Below, piece by piece: positions 9,701 through 17,820 of a DNA stretch of 64,000 nucleotides. The DNA is from Paeniglutamicibacter kerguelensis (lineage in GTDB: Bacteria; Actinomycetota; Actinomycetes; Actinomycetales; Micrococcaceae), in assembly GCF_017876535.1 (NCBI RefSeq), contig NZ_JAGIOF010000001.1, positions 3,224,001-3,288,000 of the forward strand, written 5' to 3'. Positions within the stretch are counted from its first letter, which is position 1. Each line of letters begins with the position of its first letter. The position numbers and the translations under genes are program-made. Below the pieces are notes generated by a model that saw only the letters and a list, made by a program, of their open reading frames with translations, was not told the DNA's origin and did no database searches.

Positions 9701-9748
9701 CCCTTCGAAGTACGGACACTCCGATTCAAGCGGAACACCGGAGCATGA
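6722..9748 (+). CDS. Alpha-mannosidase, glycoside hydrolase family 38
   Basis: This is a cytoplasmic exo-alpha-mannosidase of 1008 residues, the normal length for bacterial GH38 enzymes. It would release mannose from mannosides or N-glycan-type oligosaccharides. An N-terminal beta domain (about 1-240) precedes the GH38 catalytic barrel. The zinc ligands are visible in HAHIDSAWLW (about residue 259), the nucleophile Asp in LPDSFGYSP (about 371) and a further metal His in HQFHDILPG (about 573). The middle and C-terminal beta domains complete the protein. The ATG at 6722 is chosen because the residues before it do not look like family sequence. No signal peptide is present. The stop overlaps the start of the sugar-kinase gene (ATGA), indicating translational coupling and a shared catabolic role. 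Confidence 0.93.
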   Translation: MHDQTSLTIGRARRVLEERIRPAIHSSPRPATVSFHELPSEPVPAREGLELDYEPYRVGSAWGAAWGTTWFQVRATVPVEWSGKRVELLVDLGFDVSKTGFQCEGLVYRPDGSTIKSVNPRNQWVPVTDSAAGGEEVLLFVEAASNPVLLEDHPFLPTQEGDIRTSSREPLYRTRRFDLAVLEHEVFELALDLDVLLELQAELPAGTRRAQIHQAMDDSLDELDLQDIAGTAAAARAKLAPALCTPAAASSHALSAVGHAHIDSAWLWPVRETMRKVARTCSSMLELIEEDPDFIYGMSSAQQYKWLKVQYPEIFARIKTAVAKGRFVPLGGMWVESDTVMPSGESLVRQFLYGQNFFRKEFGISCDGVWLPDSFGYSPALPQLTRRAGFEWFFTQKISWNQVNKFPHHSFAWEGIDGSRIFTHFPPMDTYNSQLSGAEVALAEHQFRDARATSGSIAPVGWGDGGGGTTREMTGRASRMADLEGSPTVRWEHPNTFFERAKEESVQPPVWVGELYLELHRATLTSQHKMKAGNRRTEHLLVEAELWCTTAAQYGDFEYPYDELDALWESVLLHQFHDILPGTSIAWVHREAVAEYERIIAATQLVIERALGALAGEGDKQISVNPAGIAGTVAAGGGREAKPNRLPAVQVTSDGSGVRLLNELVDIRFSPEGLITSAVDLATGREAIAQGQVANLLQLHQDFPNQWDAWDVDKFYRNRVTDLREITSMDATENPDGSAVLEIVRPISADSTVRQTIVLEPGSRTLSFRQVTDWHETEKFLKVAFSLDIRAEHTIAETQFGHFKRVTHTNTSWEAAKFETSMHRFIQVEEPGFGVGLVNDSSYGYDVTRQVDEQANVTTTARLSLLRAPRFPDPEADQGLHEHRYGMVVGADIGQTIAAGVSLNAPGRLVSGGGGFDPLVSIDGEGLLLSSVKLAADRSGDVIVRLHESLGRRASGALSLNTQANGWTTASLIEDVLQDAPRGEGTTVSLDLKPFEVRTLRFKRNTGA

Positions 9749-10662
9749 TGACCACCCTGTCCATCGACGCCGGCCAAAGCGGGATGCGCGTGCGCTTGCG
9801 GGATGCGGACGGCACTTCGCGTGATTGTTCCCGGCCGGGGGTGCGCACCGACAGCGATGTCATCACCCAGCTGGCGGCCGCGATTGGCGATATTTCCGCC
9901 GAGCCGGGCCTGGTCCTTGACGCCGTCAACGTGGGCACCTCCGGCGTCGATTTCGACCCGGAACTGGCGAGGAGGCTCAAGAGCCTTGTACCCGCGCTGG
10001 CTTCGGCCGCGGTGCGGGTTGCCCATGATTCAATCTCCGGTTACCTGGGCTCGGCCGGCACGGAGCTGGGCGTGACCACCGCAGTTGGCACCGGCGTGGT
10101 CACGCTTGGCGTGGGTAGCGGGGGCGTGCACAGGGTTGATGGTTGGGGTTATTTGATGGGTGACTGCGGCAGCGGATTCTGGATAGGACGGGCCGGCCTG
10201 GAAGTGGCAATGCGGGCCTACGACGGCCGAGGGGAATCCACAGTATTGCTCGATGACCTGATCGCCTTGTTCGGGGAACCGGCCGGCGCCTATCTTCGCA
10301 TCCAGTCGGATCCCGACAGAGTTCGGTCCGTTGCATCCTTCGCGAGGGTGGTTCTGGATGCAGCCGAAGCCGGGGATGCGGTTGCAGCGGACGTGGCGAT
10401 GCATGCGGCAAACGAACTCTACGCCTCAATGGATGCGGCCCTTCGGCAGGCCGGGTTCACGATTGAGTGTGCCCCCGTTGTCTGCTGGACCGGAGGGGTG
10501 GTGCGCAGTCAGGTCCTGGCCCAAGCACTCGGCAGGCGTTTTGCCGCGCAATGGCCGAATGCCCGCCTGCTTCCAGCCTTGGGCGACCCCTTGGACGGCT
10601 CGGAGCGGCTGGGCAAACTGCCCCTCGGCCATCCCCTGCTTGACAGCATTTCCCACGCATAG
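9745..10662 (+). CDS. BadF/BadG-type N-acetylglucosamine kinase-like protein
   Basis: This 305-residue ASKHA-superfamily protein resembles N-acetylglucosamine kinases and the BadF/BadG/BcrA/BcrD ATPase family. The first phosphate motif is DAGQSGMRVR (about residue 7). A second acidic motif is HDSISGYLGS (about 95). The second phosphate loop is AVGTGVVTLGV (about 112), followed by WGYLMGDCGSGFWIG (about 132), a signature of GlcNAc-kinase-like members. It overlaps the GH38 stop codon by four bases (ATGA), so the two are translated together. The likely job is to phosphorylate the sugar liberated by the mannosidase or an associated amino sugar. The sugar specificity is an inference. A second ATG at 9748 is an alternative start. 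Confidence 0.82.
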   Translation: MMTTLSIDAGQSGMRVRLRDADGTSRDCSRPGVRTDSDVITQLAAAIGDISAEPGLVLDAVNVGTSGVDFDPELARRLKSLVPALASAAVRVAHDSISGYLGSAGTELGVTTAVGTGVVTLGVGSGGVHRVDGWGYLMGDCGSGFWIGRAGLEVAMRAYDGRGESTVLLDDLIALFGEPAGAYLRIQSDPDRVRSVASFARVVLDAAEAGDAVAADVAMHAANELYASMDAALRQAGFTIECAPVVCWTGGVVRSQVLAQALGRRFAAQWPNARLLPALGDPLDGSERLGKLPLGHPLLDSISHA

Positions 10663-10777
10663 CCGGCCGGCCGGCCGGGTGAACGGTTTTTCCTTGACCA
10701 CGTACGGTCCAGGGCAATAGCGTCGAGGTCAACGGCACCTTCGTGGTGCATTCACCCTGCCAAGAAGGAACTTCGAC

Positions 10778-11137
10778 ATGCTCACGTTGGGAATGATCAC
10801 TTTTGATACAAGAGATGCGCTGGGGCTCTCCAAATGGTGGGCGGATCAGCTGGACGGGAAGGTAGTCGAGGACAACGACGGATACTTCTGCATCGTCGAG
10901 ACACCCATGTTGCCTGTTCGCCTGGCCTTCCAGCTTGTTGAAGAACCAACCGCGGGCAAAAACCGCATCCACCTGGATCTGGCGGCGACCTCAAGCGCGG
11001 GCGGGCGCGAACCGGTTGTTGCAAAGCTCATCGCCGGCGGGGCGACTCTGGTTGACCAGCAGCGGCTGGAAGGTTTCGCCTGGGACGTACTTCGGGATCC
11101 GCACGGAAATGTCTTCTGCGTTTCCGATCCGCACTAA
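10778..11137 (+). CDS. VOC (glyoxalase/dioxygenase-fold) family protein
   Basis: This 119-residue protein has the vicinal-oxygen-chelate fold with two beta-alpha-beta-beta-beta modules. The first module runs from the start (LGMITFDTRDALGLSKWW) to about residue 55. The second (NRIHLDLAA to the C-terminal DPHGNVFCVSD) carries the conserved VOC C-terminal signature. Members include glyoxalase I, extradiol dioxygenases and antibiotic-binding proteins, and sequence alone does not choose among them. The ATG follows an AAGAAGGAA purine-rich site. A hairpin and a tRNA gene lie downstream. It stands alone. Confidence 0.8.
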   Translation: MLTLGMITFDTRDALGLSKWWADQLDGKVVEDNDGYFCIVETPMLPVRLAFQLVEEPTAGKNRIHLDLAATSSAGGREPVVAKLIAGGATLVDQQRLEGFAWDVLRDPHGNVFCVSDPH

Positions 11138-11176
11138 TACCGGGCACCCGAGCGGCAGCGCATCCCGCTTAAACAA

Positions 11177-11203
11177 ATGAGGCTCCGCATTGCGGAGCCT
11201 CAT
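11177..11203. terminator. Perfect 12-bp hairpin between VOC gene and tRNA-Ala
   Basis: Arms 11177-11188 and 11192-11203 pair perfectly around a 3-nt loop. It lies between the VOC stop codon and the 3' end of the minus-strand tRNA, so it can terminate both transcripts. Confidence 0.85.
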
Positions 11204-11211
11204 TCAATTCG

Positions 11212-11284
11212 TGGAGGTAAGGGGATTCGAACCCCTGACCTTCTGCATGCCATGCAGACGCGCTACCAACTGCGCCATACCCCC
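11212..11284 (-). tRNA. tRNA-Ala (anticodon GGC)
   Basis: The reverse strand folds as a 73-nt tRNA. The acceptor stem GGGGGTA pairs with TACCTCC (one G-U). The D arm is GCGCAGTTGGTAGCGC. The anticodon stem TCTGC/GCAGA closes a loop with anticodon GGC reading GCC codons. The T arm contains GGTTCGAATCC and the discriminator base is A. CCA is not encoded. Confidence 0.96.
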
Positions 11285-11902
11285 GAATCGGGTTGGTATT
11301 TGGCTTTCCCGGAGGACTGCCGAACCGAGATAATAATCTACAGCACGATCACCCCGGAGCGCCAATCGAGAATCACAAACAGCTTCCGCGCGGGCGATCG
11401 AACCAATCGACAGCCGCCTAGTTCCCTTTAATTTCGGGAAATTTCCGACCCCAACAATTGAATTGTGACGTCCGCCACCCCGGTTTGACAGTGTCGATTC
11501 CAGGCTCATCAAGTGGCCTTCCGCCACCGCTTCAGCGAACCGATCCGGTGGGCAAAACTCACGGTGCAGCCAACTTCGACGCGGCAACCACAATGGTCGC
11601 GTCCATGTACAACGGCCACTCCAATCCGGCGCGCCTCGCATGGAAACGCGATATACCACTGATCATGTCCGGAGTCTTGACATCACCGCTCACCTGAGGT
11701 CTGGCTACAACACTTTCCCGGCCACATGACGAATCTGTGACGCCGGCAAAATACTCAAACGCCACAACGAATCAGGATCGGGCCCCAATTTCCCGTTGAA
11801 GTGGGTTGTTTGTGGCTCAACCGCGCCACTTCCGCTGGAATGTACGCAATTTTTCGATGCCGACAGTGTTCTCGCCACGAATCCTCCGGACGATCTTAAA
11901 CC
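11285..11902. other. Gene-free stretch upstream of the TetR gene
   Basis: About 620 bases lie between the tRNA 5' end and the TetR regulatory repeats. The open frames on either strand are not supported by ribosome binding sites or recognisable domains. The stretch presumably contains the tRNA promoter (minus strand), but no clear motif was identified. Confidence 0.45.
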
Positions 11903-11941
11903 TACTGACAAGTATGAAAAAGTTACCGACAAGTACCAAAA
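11903..11941. promoter_or_regulatory. Tandem 18-bp repeats, putative TetR operator
   Basis: Two 18-base units, 11903-11920 and 11924-11941, are spaced exactly 21 bases apart (about two helical turns) and agree at 15 of 18 positions. Each contains the small palindrome TAC(Y)GACAAGTA. They lie 55-93 bases upstream of the TetR start, the expected place for an autoregulatory operator bound by two dimers on the same face of DNA. Function is inferred from position and symmetry. Confidence 0.55.
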
Positions 11942-11995
11942 CCTTTGAATGTCCGGTTAGTAAGCGACGGCGAAAATTCTCGCTACTCTATCAAC

Positions 11996-12601
11996 ATGGC
12001 AACACGTGGTTCATACGCAAAAGGCATCGTTAAACGAGCCGAAATACTCGACGTTGCCCTGGAAGTCTTCGCCAAAGAAGGTTACCGGGGAACGTCGCTT
12101 CGCAAAGTCGCGCACCTTTGCAATCTCTCCCTCGCGGGCGTCATGCACTACTTCGAGTCCAAGGAAGACCTACTGGTCCAGATCCTGCGCAAGAAGGATC
12201 TGCGTGACGAAATCGTCGGCAATGACGTTGTGCAGCAGGGAAACTTCACCACCGTACTTAACAGGAACACTCAGGAACCGGGCCTCGTCGCCCTCTACGT
12301 GACGATGGTCGCGGCGGCCTCGGACCCCGCGCATCCCGCGGCAGCCTACTTCAAAGAACGGTACGACCGGCTGATGAAGCTCGCCGAAGATTCGTACTAC
12401 GAAGACAAGCCGAACCCGACTGAGGAAGAACTCGCATTCTTCCGCACGATGACTCGTGCGTCGTTGGCAATGGCAGATGGCTTGCAGCAGCAGTGGCTTG
12501 TGGATCGAAACATCGATGTCGCAGGAACGATGGAGATCTTCCTGCAGCAGGTGCGCACCTTCGTGGAAGGAGCGTATGCCCGGCCGAATACCGAAGAATA
12601 G
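11996..12601 (+). CDS. TetR/AcrR family transcriptional regulator
   Basis: This 201-residue protein has an N-terminal TetR helix-turn-helix (about residues 8-55: ILDVALEVFAKEGYRGTSLRKVA, here split as ILDVALEVFAKEGY then TSLRKVAHLCNLS and VMHYFESKEDLL). The C-terminal helical ligand-binding domain runs to the end. The ATG at 11996 is preferred over an upstream GTG because the HTH then begins at the family-typical position. It is convergent with an MFS exporter gene whose stop lies only about 10 bases away, a common regulator/efflux pairing. Tandem repeats upstream suggest autoregulation. The effector is unknown. Confidence 0.88.
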   Translation: MATRGSYAKGIVKRAEILDVALEVFAKEGYRGTSLRKVAHLCNLSLAGVMHYFESKEDLLVQILRKKDLRDEIVGNDVVQQGNFTTVLNRNTQEPGLVALYVTMVAAASDPAHPAAAYFKERYDRLMKLAEDSYYEDKPNPTEEELAFFRTMTRASLAMADGLQQQWLVDRNIDVAGTMEIFLQQVRTFVEGAYARPNTEE

Positions 12602-12610
12602 GCTGAACCG

Positions 12611-13846
12611 CTACCGCATGGCGGCTTGGGCTTCGATCCTGTTCGCTCGCCAACCCGTCACCAATGCCAGCAGCAGCCCGAGCACCGCGAGCCCCGCGCC
12701 CAGGAAGGCCGGAGCCCGGTAACCGAACTCGGCAGCAATGACAGCGGCGCCTAGCGCCGCACCCAAGGCATTGGCCACATTCAGGGCCGAGTGGTTCAAT
12801 GACGCCGCCAATGATTGGGCATGCGGCGCCGAATCCATCAGGAGCGCTTGGAGCCCCGGAACCAGCACGGATCCGGTGGCTCCAAGAATGAACATGATGA
12901 TCAACGTTGGAACCACGTAGCTGGACAACAGCCCGAAGAGCACCATGAAAACCACCATGGCCGCCATTGAAACATATATCGATCCGTGTACCGACCAGTC
13001 CGCGAGCCGTCCGCCAATCAGGGACCCGGCCACCATGCCGACACCATAGATGCCGAGCACGACGGGTATTGTCTTGATGTCCAAGCCCGTGACACCGGTA
13101 AGAATCGGGCTGATGTAGGAGTACACGGCAAAGAAGCCGCCGAAGCCGACGATTCCGGTCAGCATTGCCATCCACACCTGCCCGCTACGCAGCGCCGTGA
13201 GTTCTCTGCGGATGCTGGCGCCTTCGTGGGCCGGCGAGTAGGGGACGAACGTCCGAATGGAAATCCAGGTCAAGGCCCCGACGATGCCGACGATGCCGAA
13301 CATCCAGCGCCAGCCATAGCTCTGACCGAGGAATGTCACGAACGGCACGCCCAAGACGTTGGCAACCGCGAGGCCCATCATGACCCAGGCGATGGCACGT
13401 CCGCGCATCGAAGCGGGCACCAGCGTTCCTGCAAGAATGGCCGCGATTCCGAAGTATGCTCCGTGAGGAAGTCCCGCCAAGAAACGCGAAACAAGCATCG
13501 ATTCGTAGTTGGGAGCCAAAAGCGAGCTGAGGTTGGCAATCGTGAAGAAGGCCATCAGCCACAAGACCATTGTCTTGCGCGCGACCTTGGCCCCGAGCGC
13601 GGTGAGAACCGGTGCACCAACAACCACTCCCAGCGCATAGGCCGAGATCAACAAACCCATCTGGGGGTTGGAAACCCCAAGGTCCGCAGCACCTTCTTGC
13701 ATCAACCCCATGATCGTGAACTCCGTGGTCCCAATGCCAAAGCCTCCCATGGCCAGTGCCACGACGGCCAAGAACAAGGCCTTGCCGGACAACTGCGTGG
13801 ATTGGATGGCTGGGTTTTTGACAATTACTGTGGCGTCAGAATTCAC
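12611..13846 (-). CDS. Major facilitator superfamily (DHA1-type) transporter
   Basis: This 411-residue inner-membrane protein has about 12 predicted hydrophobic helices. It resembles the AraJ/YdhP/PbuE group of drug:H+ antiporters and nucleoside or sugar exporters. The N-terminal helix carries GFGIGTTEFTIMGLMQ, typical of this subgroup. The loop 2-3 motif is GAKVARKTMV, and the 4-5 region has FLAGLPHGAYFG. It is convergent with a TetR gene, which suggests regulated efflux of an unidentified compound. No substrate can be named from sequence. Confidence 0.87.
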   Translation of the reverse strand: MNSDATVIVKNPAIQSTQLSGKALFLAVVALAMGGFGIGTTEFTIMGLMQEGAADLGVSNPQMGLLISAYALGVVVGAPVLTALGAKVARKTMVLWLMAFFTIANLSSLLAPNYESMLVSRFLAGLPHGAYFGIAAILAGTLVPASMRGRAIAWVMMGLAVANVLGVPFVTFLGQSYGWRWMFGIVGIVGALTWISIRTFVPYSPAHEGASIRRELTALRSGQVWMAMLTGIVGFGGFFAVYSYISPILTGVTGLDIKTIPVVLGIYGVGMVAGSLIGGRLADWSVHGSIYVSMAAMVVFMVLFGLLSSYVVPTLIIMFILGATGSVLVPGLQALLMDSAPHAQSLAASLNHSALNVANALGAALGAAVIAAEFGYRAPAFLGAGLAVLGLLLALVTGWRANRIEAQAAMR

Positions 13847-14610
13847 GGGTGCCTTTTCAAGGTTCAGCTGGGAGTGCTCGGTGTCAGATCAGTTTCGTCG
13901 ACACTTGTAACAGCCTACGGGCATGAATCCTGCCCGGGGCACCGAACGTGATCGTCCCCACCACGCCAAAATAACCGAGAGGTGGGTTTCGTCTAATCGA
14001 AACGAAACCCACCTCTCGATGTCGAGCCGTCCAACCCTGTGGGTAGCAGGATCGGTGACGGCTCCATGTCGGGCGGTCGCGCCTTGGGGAACGCAATGAA
14101 CACCCGGTGTTTGGGTTCATGAACTGGGGATGATTCACAAACCCGCGAGTGAGCGATTAGCTCAGTATGTGGCGGCGCGCCGATCCAATGGTCGGAACGC
14201 CGGTGGTGAGTGGCGCCGGTACTCTCACTGTGGCTACGGCCGGCTCGGTCGGAGCGACCCCGCCCCAAACAGCAGGCTTGCCCGTTCCCGCCACCGTCTT
14301 GCAACCGATACCCCAAGTACCGTTGCAGATCACGGCCTGCGCACGTCTCTGATGAATCGAGTCCTCTTTCAGTCCACTTGTTCAGTATTGAACGGCCCCA
14401 TTGGAACCGGCTCCCCGGCCGGCTAAAAACAGTATGGCATAGCTCACTAACAAACAATGGGATTTGGGAGGCGACTTTGGCTCGGGTGCACCGATTCCCA
14501 AGCCAAAGCGCGATTTGGCGTTCCGATACGGTCAAGACGCCAGGCATATCGATCGCGCGAATTCCGGCATACCGAAACAATAGAGGTACCGTCGGTTCCT
14601 TTCAAAGGCG
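13847..14610. other. Long intergenic stretch without a recognisable gene
   Basis: About 760 bases lie between the MFS start and the 3' end of the flavoprotein gene. The MFS promoter must lie in the first part. A perfect 17-bp inverted repeat is at 13976-14018 and is listed separately. The longest minus-strand open frame (13993-14580) has no recognisable domain and unusual composition. I see no transposase remnants or RNA gene. Confidence 0.45.
13976..14018. terminator. Perfect 17-bp inverted repeat
   Basis: Arms 13976-13992 and 14002-14018 are perfectly complementary around a 9-nt loop. On the minus strand it is followed by a U-rich run (TTATTTT), so it looks like an intrinsic terminator for minus-strand transcription arriving from the right. 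It lies about 600 bases from the nearest minus-strand stop codon, so it may end a long 3' UTR or an unannotated RNA. Confidence 0.65.
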
Positions 14611-15864
14611 CTACAACGAGAGCAAATCCACCGAGGTATCGGCAAGCCTGTGCGCAGCGATGCTTTTGCCTACGAGGCTTCTCAAATGGTCATTTACGTC
14701 CCAGATATTCACATTCATGGCAGCCGTTACCAGCCCCTTGCGCAACCAAAAGATGATGAATTCCCCGCTGTCCATTTCTCCACGCAGCACCACGTCATCG
14801 TCGGCGGCTCGGTCGCCGACGTATTCCATGCCCAAGTCAAACTGGTCGGTGAAGAAGTATGGAAGCCAGTCATAGGCTTCCTCACGCCCCAGGATGGTTG
14901 CTGCGGCAAGCTTGCCTTGGCGAATCGCGTTGTCCCAATGCTCAACGCGCAGTGAACGGCCCAGAGTCGTGTTGAACGCCTCCGCGATATCGCCGATCGC
15001 CAAAATGCTCGGGTCGCTGCTGTGCAGCTGGGCATCGACGAGTACGCCGGTTCCGATTTCCAGACCGGCCTCGGCCGCGAGTTCGTTGTTTGGAACTGCG
15101 CCGATGGCCAAGAGCACAAGGTCCGCCGCCACTGCATCGGTCGATGTCATCACCTTCAACCCGGATTCCGGATCCAGGGTGATCCCGTTGACCATCGTTC
15201 CAAATCGGCAATGCACCCCGTTCTTGATGTGCAGGCGAGCGACATGGGAACCGAATTCCGTTCCCATGGCGACGGCCAGCGGAACCTCGTCCGGCGTCAG
15301 CACGGTGACTTGCACGCCCGCGGCCCGGGCCGAAGCCGCCACCTCCATGCCGATCCACCCTGCACCGATGATCACCAACCGCCTGCCCTCAACGAGCTGC
15401 TCCTTGAGGGCCTGCGAGTCGGCCAGGGAACGCAAGGTATGGACGCCGGGAAGATCCCACCCGGTCATGTTTGAAGCGCGGCCGCCCAGCCTGGAACGGC
15501 ATCCCGTGGCAATAACGAGGTTCTCGTAATCGATAGATGTCGAATCGGACAGGCCAACCACTTTGTTGGCCGTGTCGATCGCCGTTGCCGTCAGGCCCAG
15601 ACGCAATTGGACCGAGGCCTCGGCATACCATTCCTCCGGGAAGGGCCGGAACTCGTCCGCGGTTTTGTTCCCCTGCAGGAATTCCTTCGATAGCGGCGGC
15701 CGTTCGTAGGGGACGGCGTCCTCGTCGGCGATGATGGTGATGGGTTTGCCGTAGCCTCCCTTGCGGAGTTCGTGAGCGCAGTGCGCCGCGGCCAGTCCCC
15801 CGCCGATCACCACGGTTCCTGCACTGTTGTGATCCGGGGAATTCCCGTCGTCAACACCGGACAT
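14611..15864 (-). CDS. FAD/NAD(P)-dependent ferredoxin reductase-like oxidoreductase
   Basis: This is a 417-residue flavoprotein of the ferredoxin/rubredoxin reductase type (CamA, ThcD, BphA4-like). It would pass electrons from NAD(P)H through FAD to a small iron-sulfur partner. The FAD dinucleotide motif TVVIGGGLAAAHCA is near residue 20, the NAD(P)-binding GAGWIGMEVAASARAAG near 168, and the second FAD motif ILAIGDIAEAFN near 285. A C-terminal reductase-type domain ends the protein. An ATG at 15873 is possible, but AGGAG sits nine bases before the ATG at 15864. No ferredoxin or oxygenase is adjacent, so the partner is unknown. Confidence 0.87.
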   Translation of the reverse strand: MSGVDDGNSPDHNSAGTVVIGGGLAAAHCAHELRKGGYGKPITIIADEDAVPYERPPLSKEFLQGNKTADEFRPFPEEWYAEASVQLRLGLTATAIDTANKVVGLSDSTSIDYENLVIATGCRSRLGGRASNMTGWDLPGVHTLRSLADSQALKEQLVEGRRLVIIGAGWIGMEVAASARAAGVQVTVLTPDEVPLAVAMGTEFGSHVARLHIKNGVHCRFGTMVNGITLDPESGLKVMTSTDAVAADLVLLAIGAVPNNELAAEAGLEIGTGVLVDAQLHSSDPSILAIGDIAEAFNTTLGRSLRVEHWDNAIRQGKLAAATILGREEAYDWLPYFFTDQFDLGMEYVGDRAADDDVVLRGEMDSGEFIIFWLRKGLVTAAMNVNIWDVNDHLRSLVGKSIAAHRLADTSVDLLSL

Positions 15865-16159
15865 AGCTGCCATCTCCTACAACATGAGGCCACCGGTCGG
15901 ATCGATCGTTGTGTCGAAAGTCGTGGTGGCGGCGAGTATCCCTCACCTCAGAATGGCACTTTGCACAGTGCCAGTCGATAGGTTCCTGAACGGGATTTCA
16001 TCCGACCGATTCCGGCCCAAAATAATTCCTGCGGATCACAAGGCCGGGTGGATTACCCGGCGCGGCCGGTGCTTTCGGTGCGTCCGCCATCCCCACGTCC
16101 TGCTGGTTCACAGATTTATCCCATGCATGTACCAGTTCCATATGCGACCCTTGATAGCG

Positions 16160-17146
16160 ATGTCTGTTCAAACCGCTTCCGCTCCGCCCCGGCAACGCAA
16201 GCCCCGACGCTTGTTGCGCTGGCAACGCCAACTCCGGGCCCTCGTGCTTCTCGGGGCGCTGCTCAGCACGCTTCTCATGGTGTTCCATTCCCGAGTACCG
16301 GACTTCATGGGCCTTGCCCTGCTGGTGGATAACGCCGCTCCGTGGCTGGGTTTGGCGGCGCCCGTCCTCTTGCTGGCGGCGCTGATCAGCAAGAGCCGAG
16401 GCGCCGTTGCCTTTGCATTGGTCCCTGCGCTGGTGTGGCTCGCGGGTTTCGGTGCCGCCATTGTTCCGCTCTCATGGACAGCCCCGGCGGCCTCTGCGCA
16501 TACCTTGACCGTCAGCAGCCAGAACATCAAGGCGGGCACCGGGGCGGCTGCCGAGTCGGCCCGCGAATTGGCCCGCGGCGGCAGCGATGTCATCGCACTT
16601 CAGGAACTGGATGCGGGCAGCGGGCAGGACGTCACCGCCGCGCTGAATGCCGACTACCCCCATCACTTTGTGGTCGGCACCGTGGGCGTCTGGAGCAAAT
16701 ACCCACTCTCGCAGTCGCAGCCCCTGGATCTTGGCTTGGGCTGGAAACGGGCCCTGACGACCCAGATCGACACCGAGGCGGGAAGCATCCGCCTCTATGC
16801 CGTGCATGCCGCCTCGGCACGCCCAAACGACCACGGCAACCGCGATGAAATGCTCGCCCAGCTGGCGGCAACCTTGCGTGCCGATACGAGTCACTCGGTC
16901 ATCGCCGTCGGAGATTTCAATGCAACGTCAGCCGACAGGTCCTTCTCCTCGCTCACCGAAACCCTGGATGAACCAAACCAGGATGCGGGCTTGTTCGGCT
17001 TCACCTGGCCACGCGAGCCCTTTGGATTCATGCGTTTGGACCATGTACTTCAGCGGGGGCTCGACGTCACCTCGAACACCGTGGTCCCCGCCGGGGAAAG
17101 CGACCACCTTGCCGTGCGGGCCACCGTGAACCTTCCGGACTCCTGA
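16160..17146 (+). CDS. Membrane-anchored endonuclease/exonuclease/phosphatase family protein
   Basis: This is a 328-residue protein. About three N-terminal hydrophobic helices (residues 25-105) anchor it in the membrane, and an EEP-fold domain faces outward. EEP catalytic motifs are visible: SQNIKAGTG (start of the fold, near 115), LQELDAG (metal Glu, near 145), VGDFNATS (near 255) and ESDHLAV (catalytic Asp-His pair near the end). EEP proteins include DNases, sphingomyelinases and phosphoesterases, and the surface-located actinobacterial group is uncharacterised. The start is uncertain: ATGs at 16142 and 16160 are in frame and neither has a strong Shine-Dalgarno. It converges on alkB with a 2-base gap. 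Confidence 0.8.
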   Translation: MSVQTASAPPRQRKPRRLLRWQRQLRALVLLGALLSTLLMVFHSRVPDFMGLALLVDNAAPWLGLAAPVLLLAALISKSRGAVAFALVPALVWLAGFGAAIVPLSWTAPAASAHTLTVSSQNIKAGTGAAAESARELARGGSDVIALQELDAGSGQDVTAALNADYPHHFVVGTVGVWSKYPLSQSQPLDLGLGWKRALTTQIDTEAGSIRLYAVHAASARPNDHGNRDEMLAQLAATLRADTSHSVIAVGDFNATSADRSFSSLTETLDEPNQDAGLFGFTWPREPFGFMRLDHVLQRGLDVTSNTVVPAGESDHLAVRATVNLPDS

Positions 17147-17148
17147 GA

Positions 17149-17820
17149 TCAACCGTCCAACCCGGTCACCCGCATGGTGATGTTGATCCGGCCCGAAGCC
17201 AGGCCGCATTCCGCGGGCGCGGTGCCTGGCAGGATCTTTGTGACTCCGTGGTAGGCCAGTCGCGCCGGACCTCCGAAGACAAACAGGTCCCCTGACGCCA
17301 ACGCGATGTCTTCGTATGGCTTGTTTCGGTTGAGGGTGTTGCCGAATCTGAATTGGCAGGTGTCCCCGATGGAGATCGAGACCACCGGCTGGGTCGACTG
17401 CTCGTCCCGGTCTTGGTGCATTCCCATTTTGGAATCATCCGAGTAGTAGTTCACCAAGGCTGTGTCGGGCGTGTAGTTCGCCGCGGCCAAGGGGTCATTT
17501 GTCGCTTCAAGGATCGCTTTGCGACCCAGCCTGACCATCCAATCGGGGAACTCGAGCACCCGGTTGCCGTTGACGTCGGTTGCTTCACGGGAATAGGCGT
17601 ACGGCTGCCAATGCCAGCCCAGGCATACCGTCTGGACCGACATTTCACCTGACCCTATCTTGGCGGCGCGTGGCGGCACGGGCCCCCGCCCCCACTCATG
17701 GAACCTATCCACAAGCCAGCGTTGTTCAGCCAGGGTGAGCCAGTCGGGTACCCAAACGGCGCCGGGGCTGAGCTCACGCCGGGGGCGGTCAAGGAAACTC
17801 TCCGAAAAGAGCGTGCTCAA
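17149..17820 (-). CDS. alkB: AlkB-type Fe(II)/2-oxoglutarate dioxygenase, DNA repair
   Basis: AlkB oxidatively demethylates 1-methyladenine and 3-methylcytosine in DNA and RNA. The 223-residue length is typical. The iron ligands are the HxD in GMHQDRDE (about residue 136) and the distal His in AYHGVTK (about 192). The 2-oxoglutarate-binding arginines lie in GRINITMR at the C-terminus (about 212-219). The conserved NYY-x5-MGMHQD block is present. It is convergent with the EEP-family gene, and no ada/alkA genes are nearby. Confidence 0.93.
   Translation of the reverse strand: MSTLFSESFLDRPRRELSPGAVWVPDWLTLAEQRWLVDRFHEWGRGPVPPRAAKIGSGEMSVQTVCLGWHWQPYAYSREATDVNGNRVLEFPDWMVRLGRKAILEATNDPLAAANYTPDTALVNYYSDDSKMGMHQDRDEQSTQPVVSISIGDTCQFRFGNTLNRNKPYEDIALASGDLFVFGGPARLAYHGVTKILPGTAPAECGLASGRINITMRVTGLDG

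Noticed and set aside
13993..14580. 195-codon minus-strand open frame in the gene-free stretch
   Set aside because: No recognisable domain, no ribosome binding site and overlap with a perfect terminator-like hairpin. It is probably non-coding or a degenerate remnant.
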